Positions 15,851 to 27,563 of a stretch of DNA of 64,000 nucleotides are shown piece after piece. Below the pieces are notes generated by a model that searched no databases, was not told the DNA's origin, and saw only the letters and a program-made list of their open reading frames with translations. Source of the stretch: Flaccisagitta enflata (taxonomy: Eukaryota > Chaetognatha > Sagittoidea > Aphragmophora); the NCBI GenBank assembly GCA_965153355.1, contig OZ231127.1:26536001-26600000 (forward strand), written 5' to 3'. Within the stretch, counting starts at the first letter, position 1. Each line of letters opens with the position of its first letter. The position numbers were made by a program, and so were the translations under genes.

Positions 15851-16693
15851 TTTCTCTTCATTTCATTTCTTTTTTTTCTTTTCCTTTTCACCTTTTTCCT
15901 TCATTTTCCTTCCCGTTTTCCTATAATGCTCTATCTCTATCATGCAGTATGGTTTGTCGGTTTGACTCTGTATTTCATTTTGTTTTCTTTACGGTTTCAC
16001 CTACCGCCAGGACCCCAACGCTATTTCATTGTGTCGCTTTGCTATTCAGTGACACTTTCTCTCTTTCATGGCATCAATAATGATCAATCAATTCATTACT
16101 ATAATCAGTTTTTTTTTCTTCTCTGAATTAGGGTTGTAGAATGTAGAAGCTTCTTCAATATTTTCTCTTATGTCGTTTTACTTTTTTTTTTTTTAACTTT
16201 TTTTTTGCTGTCTTCCTCTTTTTCACTCCTTTATTATTCTTCGGCCTTTTCTTATTCTTTCTGAAGCTGATTATCACATGAATTATCTTCTAGCACCATT
16301 ACCAAAACTCTCTACTTTCTTTTTTTATCGCTAAGCTGTTTTTTCTTTTCTCTATTTTGTGTGTGGGTGTGTATGCTTCTCTTTGGCTCTCTCTTCGGCT
16401 CTCTCTTCGGCTCTCTTTCTCTCTCTCTCATACATTTACACACACACGCTTCTTTCTCTCTCCATTACCAAAAATTCTTTTCATGTCGTCAGGAAACCGA
16501 GCCTCTTTTTTTCTTTTTTATATATTTTCTTCCATTTTTTGTCCTGCCTCCCTCCTTAATGACTCTCTGTCTTCTCCTAATCCCTTTTTCTAATTCCACT
16601 TTCTGTCCTAAGTTCTGTCCATATTTCTCTCCTGCTACATTAATGTCTGTTTTTTTTACTTTTCCTGTTTTCTTTGCTTCCTTTGGATCCCTC
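15851..16693. other. Pyrimidine-rich DNA, no supported gene
   Basis: Strong T/C strand bias throughout. Apparent Phe/Leu/Ser-rich frames follow from composition. Confidence 0.5.
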
Positions 16694-16697
16694 TTAA

Positions 16698-17007
16698 CAG
16701 TCAGTGGACAAAACACAATAGGTAGAGAACTCACACTGTTAGCTTTTATTTAACATACTATTAATAAACACTATATTATATACTTCAACTGGTTGTTAAA
16801 ATTACACTCGGGTGTAATGTTGCACGATTGTAGAATTATAGCCAGCTGTAATTCTACCACCCAGATATTGCATACAGTATTTTTTTTTTTACAGTCGGCT
16901 GTAATTCCAACAATTGATTGTTGCATACAACATTTGGTTTTTTTTACTAGGTTAGACCAAAACCAACAATGTGAGTTAACTACCTAGTTTGTTTTGTCCA
17001 CTGGCTG
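16698..17007. mobile_element. TTAA-flanked MITE
   Basis: The 310-bp element has inverted ends of about 45 bp: left CAGTCAGTGGACAAAACA.., right the complement of CAGCCAGTGGACAAAACA... It is flanked on both sides by TTAA (16694-16697 and 17008-17011). A further stretch, 'TAGGTAG..AACTCACA', also matches between the arms. There is no coding capacity. A TTAA target duplication is characteristic of piggyBac and Kolobok transposons. The CAG terminus does not decide between them. Confidence 0.85.
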
Positions 17008-17040
17008 TTAATGTGTAACCAAGAATAAAACGAGTTCTTA

Positions 17041-17093
17041 CTAAAAACGTAGCTATTTCCTTTAGATCTCATTAGGAAATTAGCTACGTTTTT
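17041..17093. other. Short perfect-stem hairpin
   Basis: AAAAACGTAGCTATTTCCT and its near-complement AGGAAATTAGCTACGTTTTT are separated by about a dozen bases. It lies 30 bp right of the TTAA MITE. Confidence 0.7.
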
Positions 17094-17204
17094 GATAATG
17101 ACTTGTTGTATCTGAGTTCATTTCCATCGGTTTATCTATCGGTTGGCTACGTTCTTATTTGCCTCGGTGTTTTTCAGTGATGCTGATTTGACAATGATCA
17201 TCGC

Positions 17205-17960
17205 GTCGCACTGAAGCGATTCAAATCCAGTTGAATCAAGAATCTACTCATCTGTCCCCATTGCTCATTGCCGTATTGAAGCCGCATACTATCTTGGAAA
17301 AAAAAAAGTTCAAGCTGGATAAGGGAATGATTTTCTTTCAAATTTAATCAAATTATGAATAGTTTTGAAAGCCCAGTATTTGGAATAACATTTTTAGAGT
17401 TTAAAAACCTCTTGAATCCGTAAGGGCATGCCTCAGAAAAGAATATCAAGCCATTTTGAAGCAAAATACCTCCAAACAATTTTTTCACAATTTCTGAGAA
17501 TCAACATTTCCACTCTTTTTGATGTAGAATCCAAACAAATAGAGCTATGAGTCTCTGCTTGGCAGCAATAGATAGCCCTGATCAATAGCTTCAAAATGGT
17601 CACCGATTTTCCTTTTCAATTTTGCATATCAAAGCAACACTGTAACAAAACATCATGTGTTTATTTTCTTTTCAATTTTTCTGTCCATTCCCTGAAATCA
17701 ACACTTTCACTTATTTTGATGTAAAATCTAAATGAATAAAGCTATGAGTCTCAACTTGGCGCCATTTGCTAGCCCTGTTTATTAGCTTCATTTTGGTCAC
17801 CAATTTCTATATCAAATCATGTATAATAAAGCTAAAACATGACAAAACGTCCTGGACTTCTATTTTTTCCAAGAGAATAGAAGCGATTCAAATCAAACTG
17901 AATCAAGAATCTATTCATCTATCCCCATTGCTTATTGCCGTTTTCGAGTCAGTCATGTAG
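17205..17960. repeat. Diverged internal direct repeats (~670 and ~200 bp apart)
   Basis: 'GAAGCGATTCAAATC' through 'CCCCATTGCTCATTGCCG' at about 17213-17275 recurs at about 17881-17941. 'TTTTGATGTAGAATC..GAGCTATGAGTCTC' at about 17517-17610 recurs at about 17715-17810. This is probably an old tandem or TE-derived repeat. No gene. Confidence 0.6.
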
Positions 17961-18228
17961 GGATATTGTTCCACTTGCTATGAAATGAATGGTCATCGCA
18001 TCTCTAAAACAGGCATTGTTTGTCCATTGCTCCGTCCGTCCGTTATCTTTTTGTGACGCTTTTGCAAAATCAAAGTCACATGGACTACGATTAAAGATGT
18101 ACGATTAACGAATATTGTTTCTAATATGCGAATTCTTTTGGAAAAAAAAAGTCCTAGGATTTTTATAGTCTATATTCCTATTCTTTCGCTAACTTCTTTT
18201 TTGTATTGTTTTTTGTGATCGAAAAACA

Positions 18229-18275
18229 AATTCAATTCAATTCAATTCAATTCAATTCAATTCGATTCAATTCAA
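18229..18275 (+). repeat. (AATTC)n short tail-like repeat
   Basis: About nine AATTC units. The same motif forms the 3' tail of the LINE at 6767-6790 (there on the minus strand), so this may be the tail of a LINE relic on the plus strand. The upstream sequence has no recognisable coding remnant. Confidence 0.6.
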
Positions 18276-18755
18276 TGGAGGCACACGAACTGGCCTTGTT
18301 TTGCGTTTGCTTAACATGATATGTCTCAATTGATTATTCACACGCATGACGCTATCAGCGAGTCCTCTTTGGATATGAATTGCTTTTGATTTCTGTCAAC
18401 GAGTTAATTTTTCTCTGATACCCTGTTTTCAAAAGCGACTGCAACCAGCAAAACCTTTATTGTGCCTAAAGCAATCACATTTGGACATACGGAATTGTTT
18501 TGTCTAACAGCAAATAACCATTTATTCATGCAAAATTTCATAGCAGTGGCTCCAGTGTTTTAGCCTCCACATAATTTTGAAATATGGTGAAATTTGATGA
18601 AGTTTTACTTAAAAACGGCTTTTTACGGATGTTTACATCAATAAACCATTGTTATCTTTATAAAAATTGAGCTTAAATGACCATGATGGTCATAAATGGG
18701 TATTAACTGACCCCTCTTTTGCATCAGTTATAATTTTTCTCTAGAGTTCAATTCA

Positions 18756-18875
18756 TGAACAAGCTAAGAATATCGGTGAACAGTTGAACAAGTTAAGAAT
18801 ATTGGTGAACAGTTGACCAAGTTAAGAATATTGGTGAACAGTTGAACAAGTTAAGAATATTGGTGAACAGTTGAA
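18756..18875. repeat. 29-bp tandem repeat, ~4 units
   Basis: Units of the form GAACAAGTTAAGAATATTGG plus TGAACAGTT are repeated. The first unit is diverged and the last is partial. Confidence 0.9.
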
Positions 18876-19520
18876 CTCCGCGCCAACGAACCCGTATGTA
18901 CGTGTAACGAAGTTTTTGCCCTGACCAAATGAGTTGCAGATTGTGTAAAGGATTAAACGAGCGTTTGAGATGTTTCTTGTGCATGAAATGTGCAACAAAG
19001 AGTAACTTACAAAAATTCTTGAAAAAGCTTCTGTGTGTGTATGGAGGGGGGTGGGGTAAGGATGGGTAAGGATGTCCACCCGTCCGCATCGATATTGGTA
19101 CCCCGCGTCACTGCCATCTGTAGTATCAAATTGTTGTTGGCCCAAAGGTAGCGCTTGAAATAAAACTTCTAGTCACGAGAAACAGTTCTGATTTTGCTAT
19201 GATTTCGAATTCAACTACCTGTAAGATATCATCGGCATTGCCAAACGCTGGCCTCTGTAGTTCCGTTGGTGGCATCGATGGAAAGAGCTTCAAAATCTGC
19301 TTTGGATCGCGTCAGAATAACACTAGGTTAAAGCAACCCCGATTTTTAGTATTGAATCAGCTGACATGATGTTTGATACAATTTTCTGTTCTTGCATTCA
19401 GAGTTAAAGTCCGGGGACATAAACGTCAACTTAGGCATAGACAATTACATTTTTTCTTAATCTAAAGCATTTCATAAATATCATGGTCAATTTTTTTTTC
19501 ATCGATGTCACTCAAATAGT
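18876..19520. other. No gene seen
   Basis: Ordinary sequence left of the virus-like fragment. It was checked for further S28 peptidase exons on the minus strand and none was recognised. Confidence 0.4.
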
Positions 19521-19747
19521 TTGGAAATTATTTCACTTTTTCCTCTAGATCTACTTCCTTACTCGGATGAAGATGTATGTAAGGGTGATTTTTATGATGC
19601 GATTTTCCTTGTCATCATTGCTGTTTTATTGGGTTGCATGGCATCAAGTTTTAAAAAGATTTTTATGGCGCTAATGCAAGACACAGCCTGCTGTATGCAG
19701 TCGGATCCACTTTTTGAAAGTGAAGAACTGAGATACCTGACCTCTCT

Positions 19748-20767
19748 TTCAAAAGTGTAAAGGAATGGCTATCTAAGCAAGTAGCTTACACTCGCCACAA
19801 GAAGCCAAAACTTACCTTTCCTAGACGAAAAGTTTTATCCCTGCGGATTGATGATACCTGGGCAGCAGATTTGATTCAGGCAGACTCTTTAGCCAATTTC
19901 AACTCACAATATCAGTATATTCTCACTGTCGTCGATTTGTTCAGCCGTAAATTATGGTGTCGAAAGTTGAAGCACAAGTCCACTACAGAAATGGACGCTG
20001 CTATGCGCTCCATCATAGAAGAAAATGGAGGAAGAAGCCTGTACAAGTTGTGGACAGATGAGGGCCAGGAATTTCTGAGTCTCAAGAATCTTTATGAGGA
20101 TATGGAAATTGAGCGATACTCAACACGCTCGCCAATCAAATCGGCTTACGCAGAGAGAATGAACCGATCCATCGAGGACTTACTTTACAAGAATATGACG
20201 GCGAGGAATACAGCCAAATGGATTGATTTACTCGATGATGTAGTCAAGACTTTGAACAATCGTGTCTCCACAGTGTTGCATGGATTAACACCAAATGAAG
20301 CCCATCAGAAGGAGAATGAAGAGTTCCTAAGAAAAAAATTTCTCAAGGATTATGAAAAGCATAAGAAAAAATTTGCAGGTCAAAAACCAAAATTCTCAAT
20401 CGGCGATACAGTGCGTTTAATCAAGAAAAGGAATTTGTTCTCCCGCGGCTATGAACCTGCTTATGAGAGAGAATTCAGTGTTATCAAGGATGTATTGTTG
20501 ACCTATCCTGTAAGCTATAAAATAGAAGGGAAGCAAAGAGCTTATTATTCTTCTGAAATGGTCAAGGCCACACCAGTTGAAACGCCTCAAGAAAAAAATT
20601 ATTTTATTGAAAGAACACGCGTTGTGAATGCAAAGAAATTGAGATCAGGTGCAACAACAGGTGGAGAAAAGCAGCATCTACTAAAGGCAAAAAACGATCC
20701 AGATCTTTCTTCCTGGATTAGTCAATTTGAATTTGAAAAGCTCAAAGATGGAGGGTACCTGGAGTGA
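19748..20767 (+). pseudogene. Retroviral-like DDE integrase of a Polinton/Maverick-type element
   Basis: An open frame of about 340 codons has no clear ATG start. Its first part, 'SVKEWLSKQVAYTRHKKPK', directly precedes 'FPRRKV' and the catalytic core. The core shows the three acidic positions in 'DTWAADLIQ', 'WTDEGQEF' and 'YAERMNRSIE', with about 31 residues between the second and third. The C-terminal part has 'FSIGDTVRLIKKR' and 'YYSSEMVKA', the chromo/SH3-like module usual for Polinton-type integrases. Another frame (19521-19760) ends '..LRYLTSLSKV' at the point where the integrase frame begins, so a frameshift has probably cut the N-terminus. The stop overlaps the start of the next frame. 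Strand transfer would be its role in an intact element. No DNA polymerase, ATPase or protease gene of such an element is visible nearby, so this is a fragment. Confidence 0.7.
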
Positions 20768-21592
20768 ATATGTTGATTTGATTTCTACGTCTTCGCTCGA
20801 TCTTCATCCGGGGAACCATGGAGCAAATTTCACCAATCAACTCGTTGCTCCCCAACACCTACCAGAAAATGCCTACTGTTGCTTAGAAGAGATCGAATAT
20901 ACACATTGTTTTTACAATGTAACTCAACATAAAGCCTCAGTCACTGTATTTGATTTACTCATTGAGCACCCAGTTGGTTCAGAGCAGAATCCATTTGACT
21001 ACCCAATTTATGGAGATTTTGTGAAGGCTAATCTCAATGAAGGTTATTATGACACTGCAGAAAAATTGTGCCAAGCCTTGAATGATTCCCTCAAGAGTTG
21101 TGGTGTGAAACAGTTGGAAAATCACAACGTCTTTTCATATGATCCCATTTCAATGAAATTCAGCATTGATGTTGAAGGCTTGTGGATAACTCTTTGGCTA
21201 AGGGCGATATTCTTCATTATTTGGGAGTTGAAACAACTCAGGCATCATGGAAGCAATACATTCTATTTGGAAAATCCAAAGAAGCGGAAACATTTGAATA
21301 TGAAGCTCCTGGAAATGCAAAAGAATTGAGGCATTTTACCAATCCAACATTTACATGGACTGTTTCTTTGCCAACTAAGATCAGGTGCAAGCATGTGGCC
21401 CAACTCACCATTGTGAACAGCTTTGTTATTTACGTGGATTGCATCTCATCGCAAGTGGTTGGCAACAGTTACTCTGACGCTTTGAGAATTGTTGCTATAA
21501 AAGGCAATGATAAACCAGGAATGAGAATCATTACAGAATTTGACAAGGTCTATGCTTTAAAAGTGAATAAGAGATACATTTCTTCAATTTAG
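20748..21592 (+). pseudogene. Capsid-like (penton/minor-capsid type) protein of the same element, frameshifted
   Basis: The first frame (20748-21180) starts with an ATG overlapping the end of the integrase frame and has 'SSLDLHPGNHGANFTNQLVA', 'CLEEIEYTHCFYNV', 'EGYYDTAEKLCQALNDSL' and 'FSYDPISMKFSI'. Near 21180 the reading shifts by one, and the rest (to 21592) carries 'YVDCISSQVVGNSYSDALRI' and a C-terminal 'KVNKRYISSI'. A β-strand-rich protein opening with a 'SSxDxxPxNxxxxFTxxL' pattern and a 'GYY.T...L' segment resembles the conserved virion-type proteins next to integrases in Polinton-like elements. I recognise the type, not the exact gene. The frameshift and the isolated context show a dead copy. 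Confidence 0.5.
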
Positions 21593-21645
21593 AGAAAAGT
21601 TGATGAAAGAGTGTTCATCATACACCGCAACTAACCACGAGGCAC

Positions 21646-22273
21646 CTAAAAACGGCCAGATCGGCGAGAGCTTGATGGCTGTTGAGATACTTGAGATGCT
21701 GGCCTTCGAGATTCGGCGTTGGATGACTCTGGCCGTAGAATCGATGCTCCAAAGCGAACATGAGAGCGTGAAATTTTTCGCTCAATTGCGCCATGTGACC
21801 CTCGTGCAACTCCCACGGACTCAGCTCCCCTTCGCCTCCGATGTACAAGAAAACGGGACCACCTACGGACAAGAGGTTGGAGTGGTATAAAAGGCGTTAC
21901 CTTTTGGAACTAATTCCGGGACTTTTTCTTTGCGCGACAGCTTGGGGCTGAAAATCTAAAAATCCAGCAAATAAGTCAGTATCGCGCGCCGACAAATCAA
22001 CTCACCGGGTTTGTAATTCTCCGCATTGACGTAATACCTCTGCGACCACGTCGTTTCGTCGGCGGGCTCAAAGTGATTCAGCTTCTGCTTGAACCAATGT
22101 TCCACGTCGTGATTTTGGGCCGCGTTGAGCGAACGGCCGAGGTGTCCAAGAAATCCGCCCTCGCGAAGACGTCCCTTGATAAACCAACTTCCCTTTCGCT
22201 TGCTGGGCACATTCTTGGCTTCTGTCTCCAGCAACGCCGCCATCATAAGAATAAACAAGCAGTTCGTCCACAT
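21646..22273 (-). CDS. PRSS16: Family S28 serine peptidase (thymus-specific serine protease-like), exons 1 and 2 only
   Basis: Exon 1 (22273-22006) starts with an ATG and a signal peptide ('MWTNCLFILMMAALL'), then 'WFKQKLNHFEPADETTWSQR', the start of the S28 peptidase fold. Its donor is GTGAGT. The intron is 143 bp with acceptor CCGTAG. Exon 2 (21862-21646) continues in phase 1 with 'GGPVFLYIGGEGELSPW', 'MFALEHRFYGQSHP' and 'YLNSHQALADLAVF', the signature of lysosomal or secreted S28 peptidases of the PRSS16 type, and ends at an AG|GTGCC donor in phase 2. The catalytic Ser (GGSYxG) exon should follow to the left but was not found. Integrase and capsid-like DNA begins 54 bp beyond the donor. 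Either later exons lie far left behind the inserted element or the gene is truncated. Intact family members are about 500 residues; only about 161 are seen. Confidence 0.85.
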
Positions 22274-24054
22274 CTTCAGATCTATAATTCACTTCAGATC
22301 TTTAGTTCACTTTACAGGACTCAGATCTTTAAATTCACAGCCATAAAGAATTGTCATGTAAAAGCGCACATAAATCGACCTAAAAGTGAAAAGAGGATTA
22401 GAACATTTTTGATACGGATCCCCGATGACGAAAAAAATGACGAAAAAAACTCTTCATGCTGTTTAAAAAAAGAATATGGGGATAATGGGGAGTTAGGAGT
22501 GGTCACGGCTAGAATTACTCGTGTAGAGACGCGAGTAGAGTGGACGTTTGTTAGAAGAAAATGCGTAAATCATTATGATCAAAAACGACGAATAGTAGAT
22601 ATTCAACAAAAAAACAAACATCGACGTATGTAAGTAACAATTTAACGTGTAGTAATACTGAATAGTAATGAAACGTGCGGGTCCCAAGCGAAGAAGATCG
22701 GAACGTTAATATACTCGAATGGATGGAAGATATCGGGGGATGAATTGAAAAACGAAAAGAATACAAAGATTCTTTAGACCATCTCCGTGAATATTGTATA
22801 TAGATAGATATAAATGCTAAGAAAGCATTTTTAATAAAGCCCAAACAAGCGAACCGAACAGTATTCAATAATTTGGATTATAACTCAAACGATTGTAGGT
22901 ATGTATAAATGTCATGTGATAATGCAAAACGTGTAAAAGTATAATGCACGAGACGAATGTGGTACGAATGAGGTGTTTTCGACGTTTCGTCCTGAGTGGG
23001 TATGATTAAGGCTGATAATCTTTTAATTTTCTTCCATATAACTCCATATGAGGATAGCGAGTTTGAAAAAAAAAACAGACATCCGCAACCGGGACTGTTT
23101 TTGGAGGGCATTAAAAAAATTGGACGTGTTCCGAGAATTTTCAAGAATATCATAAAATCAAATCTGTGTTCGATGGCACAAAGTGAATGATTATGCCTCG
23201 GAAGTTGATACTCCAAATCGACACTCGGTTACAATTAAGTTTCACGTAAGTATATGTGTATTGGTATAAATATAAATTTTAATCGTTATCTGCGTAAATT
23301 TACCTCTTCGAACTCAAACTAAAATCGGCGTAGCTAGCGATAGCAAGTCATCCAAAGCGTCACATGTATGATAAACTAATTACGACGATTAAGTATTTAG
23401 AAAAAAAAAAGAGATATTCAATAAAGTTCATGTTAGTAGAAAAATTCCGCGGTTTTTTTATTTGTTGCGCCGGCAAGTCAAATTGATTTAAGTTAAAATG
23501 TGAAAAAAGAAATTTCGCTATCGAAAATTCAAGCAATAAGACGTAAAAACGTCTTTTATTGGTGACCGAGTCCATCACAACAACCAACCAACGGCTCCAG
23601 CTAATAATTAATAAGTGGCGGCCGAATCCTTTAGTCCCTAACAACTTAATCCACTTCGTAGACAAAATACGCCTTCAGCGGCTATCGTCGCAACGAGAGG
23701 TGTTAGCAAACGTAGACGATGTTAAAAATTTAAAACGACAAGTAACACTGACGAACTGGCGACACAAAATACAAGCTTGACGAAACGCGGTGGCATCCTC
23801 AACGTTGGTGGCAACTAAAAAAAGGAATTCTTTTAAAAAAAACTTCTGTTGAAAAATTAAAGGAATTCGTGGGAAAATAACACGAAAACGGTACTAGTAA
23901 ATATAATTGTAACCTTGCGAATCGATCGCGCCTTATCACGCCCTCCTTAAACACAAAACGGCCCTGCAATGGAATTCACTCTCACGACGCGCGGTGTCTT
24001 GACTCGCGCTGAAGTAAAGACTCATTTCCGTTGATCACATTTTCGCGTTGTATA
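22274..24054. other. Intergenic: S28 5' flank and NOS1AP 3' flank
   Basis: About 1.8 kb of AT-rich DNA lies between the start of the S28 gene and the NOS1AP stop codon. No tandem repeat, TIR element or coding exon was recognised. The S28 promoter must lie in its left part and the NOS1AP 3' UTR in its right part. Confidence 0.5.
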
Positions 24055-27000
24055 TCAGGCGAGTGAGGTTTGAAGCGCGCTGTCTGGACTGACGTCGCCT
24101 TGGGATTCGTACAAATTTTCATCAGTCGATTCCACTTCCGACTTGGAAAGACCATCTTTAGGTCGATATGACGCGGGAGGGAAGCTTCGACGATGCTTTC
24201 CGCTGTCGTCGAGCGGGAACGTGGCGGAGGACGGAATTGAAGCCGCGGTCGCGGCCTTGGTCGAAGAAGTCGTCGTGGTCGTGGTCGTTGTCATCATCGT
24301 CGCGGGAATAGGAGGACGGGAAGACGAGGAAGAGGAAGCCGATAGCACCGCCTGGTCGTCCAAATGAGTTTGGCTTCCACCAGAAAAGAATGAGTTGGCC
24401 GATTGGAATCCGTCGTCGTAGGATTTGGTCTCGAAAGGATTCTCACCGGACTTGGCGGTCAGAGAGAAAGAGTCCATCTCTTTGGTCAAGGATCGAACCT
24501 AAGACAATGCAAAGAGAGAGAGAGTTATTGGAGATATGAAGAGGCGAGGGCTGGATTCTTCGCGGCGGGTAAAGCGGTGGGTCCGTCCGTACATGATAAC
24601 TAGAACTTTTCATACTTGGGCCGGTCTTACCGCATGCGACTAAGGAGAAGATTTCTACCCTAGAAGAGCCGATAAAACTTTATCAAAACGGTCAGAAGAA
24701 ATGTGCGATTACTTATCATTCTAATGGTTTTACCTGCATGAGAAGCATGCCATTGATACGCGTGAGATTTTTCACTCTTTCCTCCTCTTCGGCTCTGGTC
24801 CTTCTCTCCGCCGCCAAGAGACTTTCCAAGTTCTTCATTTTGACCTCGGCACCAGCCCGCTCTTCCTTTAACGTGACCAGTTCGATACGCATTAATCGGA
24901 AATGACGCTGAAGCGACGAACTCTTTCGGGAAAGAATAAGTCGCCCAAGGGCAATATGTGGTCAGAGATACCCGTTGCCCTGCTTTGCATGATTGTGAAT
25001 CGGAGTGAGAGGAAGCAGGTCAGCGGCCCGAAGTGGGTGAAGACCTGTAGAACACAGGGGGACTTTCGTCCGTCAATCTGTATATCCGTCTGTCTGTCTG
25101 TCCGTGCATCTGTCCATCCATTCCCCCCCCATGCCCTCTCAGGCCTGAAATCTACCCTCTCAGGCCTTAAGTCCGGCCTCTCAGGGCTTAAACTCTGCCC
25201 TCTCAGGCCTTAAATCTGCCCTTCCAGGTTTTTAACTTTGCCCTCTCAGGTTTTTTTTGGGCTGCCCTCCTCAGGCTTTAAGTCTGCCCTCTCAGGCTTT
25301 AAGTCTGCCCTCTCAGGCCTGAAATCTGAGAGGGCAGATTTGAGGCCTAAGAGGACAGATTTCCAGGCCTGAGAGGGCAGATTTAAGGCCTGAGAGGGCT
25401 GGGGGGGGGAACAACAATAGATGGACAAACGAAAGTCCTCAGGTGGTCTACAGGACTTCGTCCCCTTCAGGGCCGCTGCCCCAAAACGGTCAGGGGCGGA
25501 ATAATTATTAACAACGCAGTTTAGCTTATTCTCATCGCTGTCTTCTACCACAGATGTCACAGAAGCAGAGAGGGATTGGGAACAGACGTCTGTACGATAC
25601 TAGGGGCTCGTGTTGCAAAATGTGAGAGGGTTTTTTTGTCGTGTTGCAAAATGTGAGAGGGTTTTTTTGTCGCTGGCCAAGCGACTCTTATAAAAGGGTG
25701 TGTCCGTTGATTGGTTGGTAACGCGAAAATTTGGATGACGCGACATGGATGAAAATGCAGTTGTTTATCGTTACTAAAATCTAGTACCGACCAACCTTCA
25801 TATTCTCGAGCTCGTCCATTTCGAGAATGTCATTGACGTCGAAGTCAAATCTAGAGTCGTTTCTGTAAGTCGTGTCTCCGTGAGATATGAGGCTGTAGGG
25901 TTGGTCGAAATTAGGATCAAAGTTGGGATCATCACCGCTTCCGAGGCCGTCGCCTCTTTCACCGCCGCCACCAACGCCGCCACTTCGCAATTCACGATGA
26001 TAATTATCGAAGACGCGATCACACGCTCGATCAAGCGCCTGATCGTAGGAGGAGAAGGCGTCGAGCGGGGATGAGGAGGCGGTGCCGGCGCCTGTCGGTG
26101 GAGGACCCGCGCAAAATGGGTTGCTATGATGATGCTGAGGATGGAGATGATGATCGATGAGCGTGGATGACAAAGCCGGACTCGGCACGCGCGCGCCGGC
26201 CGACAATGACACCGGGACGCTTTGACTAGGATTAAGCGTGAGACGCACGCCGGATGCGGGGCCGGATGTGGTGTTCGTGGCGGACTCGGCGCGGAGCGGC
26301 GCCCCCGACGGCGTAGTGGCGGCTTCGTCACTCGATGATTTCGTATCTTTACTTTTGTTGCCGTCTTTATTGTTGTTCGGACTACTTTTGAGATTTCCTG
26401 CGCGATTGGAAGATGAGGCAGAAGACGCGGAAGATGACGAAGCTGGATCAAGGCAAGATGTATCCTCCGCGTCGTTATTACTTTGAGTCTGCGCCTGACG
26501 CTGCTGCTGCTGTTCTAGTTGTTGTTGGCGTTGTAGCTGCTGCTGCTCTTCCAACTGCTGACGCTGCTTGTTGATTTTATGACAGACCTCGAAGGCCTGT
26601 CCGATGGTCCTGACGATTCTCATGGCCTCCAACTGCTTGTGAGATTTGAAGACGTGGCACCGGAACAAAGCTTCCGGTGAGAACGCGTCCGCCTCATTTT
26701 CCTGCCAATTGAGGGGCAATCAAGCTCGTGAGTGACGGATTAAGAAAACAATACTCTGTTTACAAACAATGTAAATACTAGTCATGACAGACGGAAATAC
26801 CTGAGCGATGTAACTAAAAGTTTTCAGATCTTGCGAGTCGTGAGAAACGTAAAAGACTCGATTGATGGGCGACTCCATGATGGCGTGGCGGCGTTGTTCG
26901 CGCGGTCTTAAGTGACGCCGTCGTCGCCTATCAATCGAAGACGCGTCAGACTTGGGATCGACGCCACCGTCAGACTTGGGATCGACGCCACCGTCACCAC

Positions 27001-27512
27001 TTCCGTCTGCGACGCCGTTGCTAGCGTCGTCGCCGCTGCCGCCGCTGCCGCCACCGCCGCCGTCGACGGCCTCCGAGGTCGCAGCTGCCTGATGCTGCTC
27101 TCCGGGCATGGACAAATCCATGTCCCAATCGAAGGACGTCTCATACACGGCTAGATAAAGGGAAAAAGAGAGAGAAAGAGTGAGTGTGAGTGAGAGAGAT
27201 GAAGGGACTCAGAAAGAAACACAGAAAGAAAGAAAGAAAGAAAGAGAGAAAGAGAGACAGAAAGAGAAAGAGAGAAAGAGAGAAAGAGAATAAAGAGAAA
27301 GAAAGAGCGAGAGAGAACAGAAAGTGAAAGAGAGAAAGAAAGAGCGAAAGAGAGAAAGAAAGAGAGAAAGAGAAAGAAAGAGCCAAGAGAGAAAAAGAGA
27401 AAGAAAGAGAAAAAGAAAGAGAAAGAGAGAAAGAAAGAAAGAAAATAGAGAGAAAAAGAAAGAGAGAGAAAGAGCGAAAGAAATAGAGAAAGAAAGAAAG
27501 AAAGAAAGAAAG

Positions 27513-27563
<51 letters not shown>

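Noticed and set aside
18793-19145. Minus-strand frames of 98-107 codons
   Set aside because: Partly translations of the 29-bp tandem repeat; no S28 or other domain found.
22073-22633. 186-codon plus-strand frame opposite the S28 gene
   Set aside because: Antisense shadow of S28 exon 1 extended into AT-rich flank.
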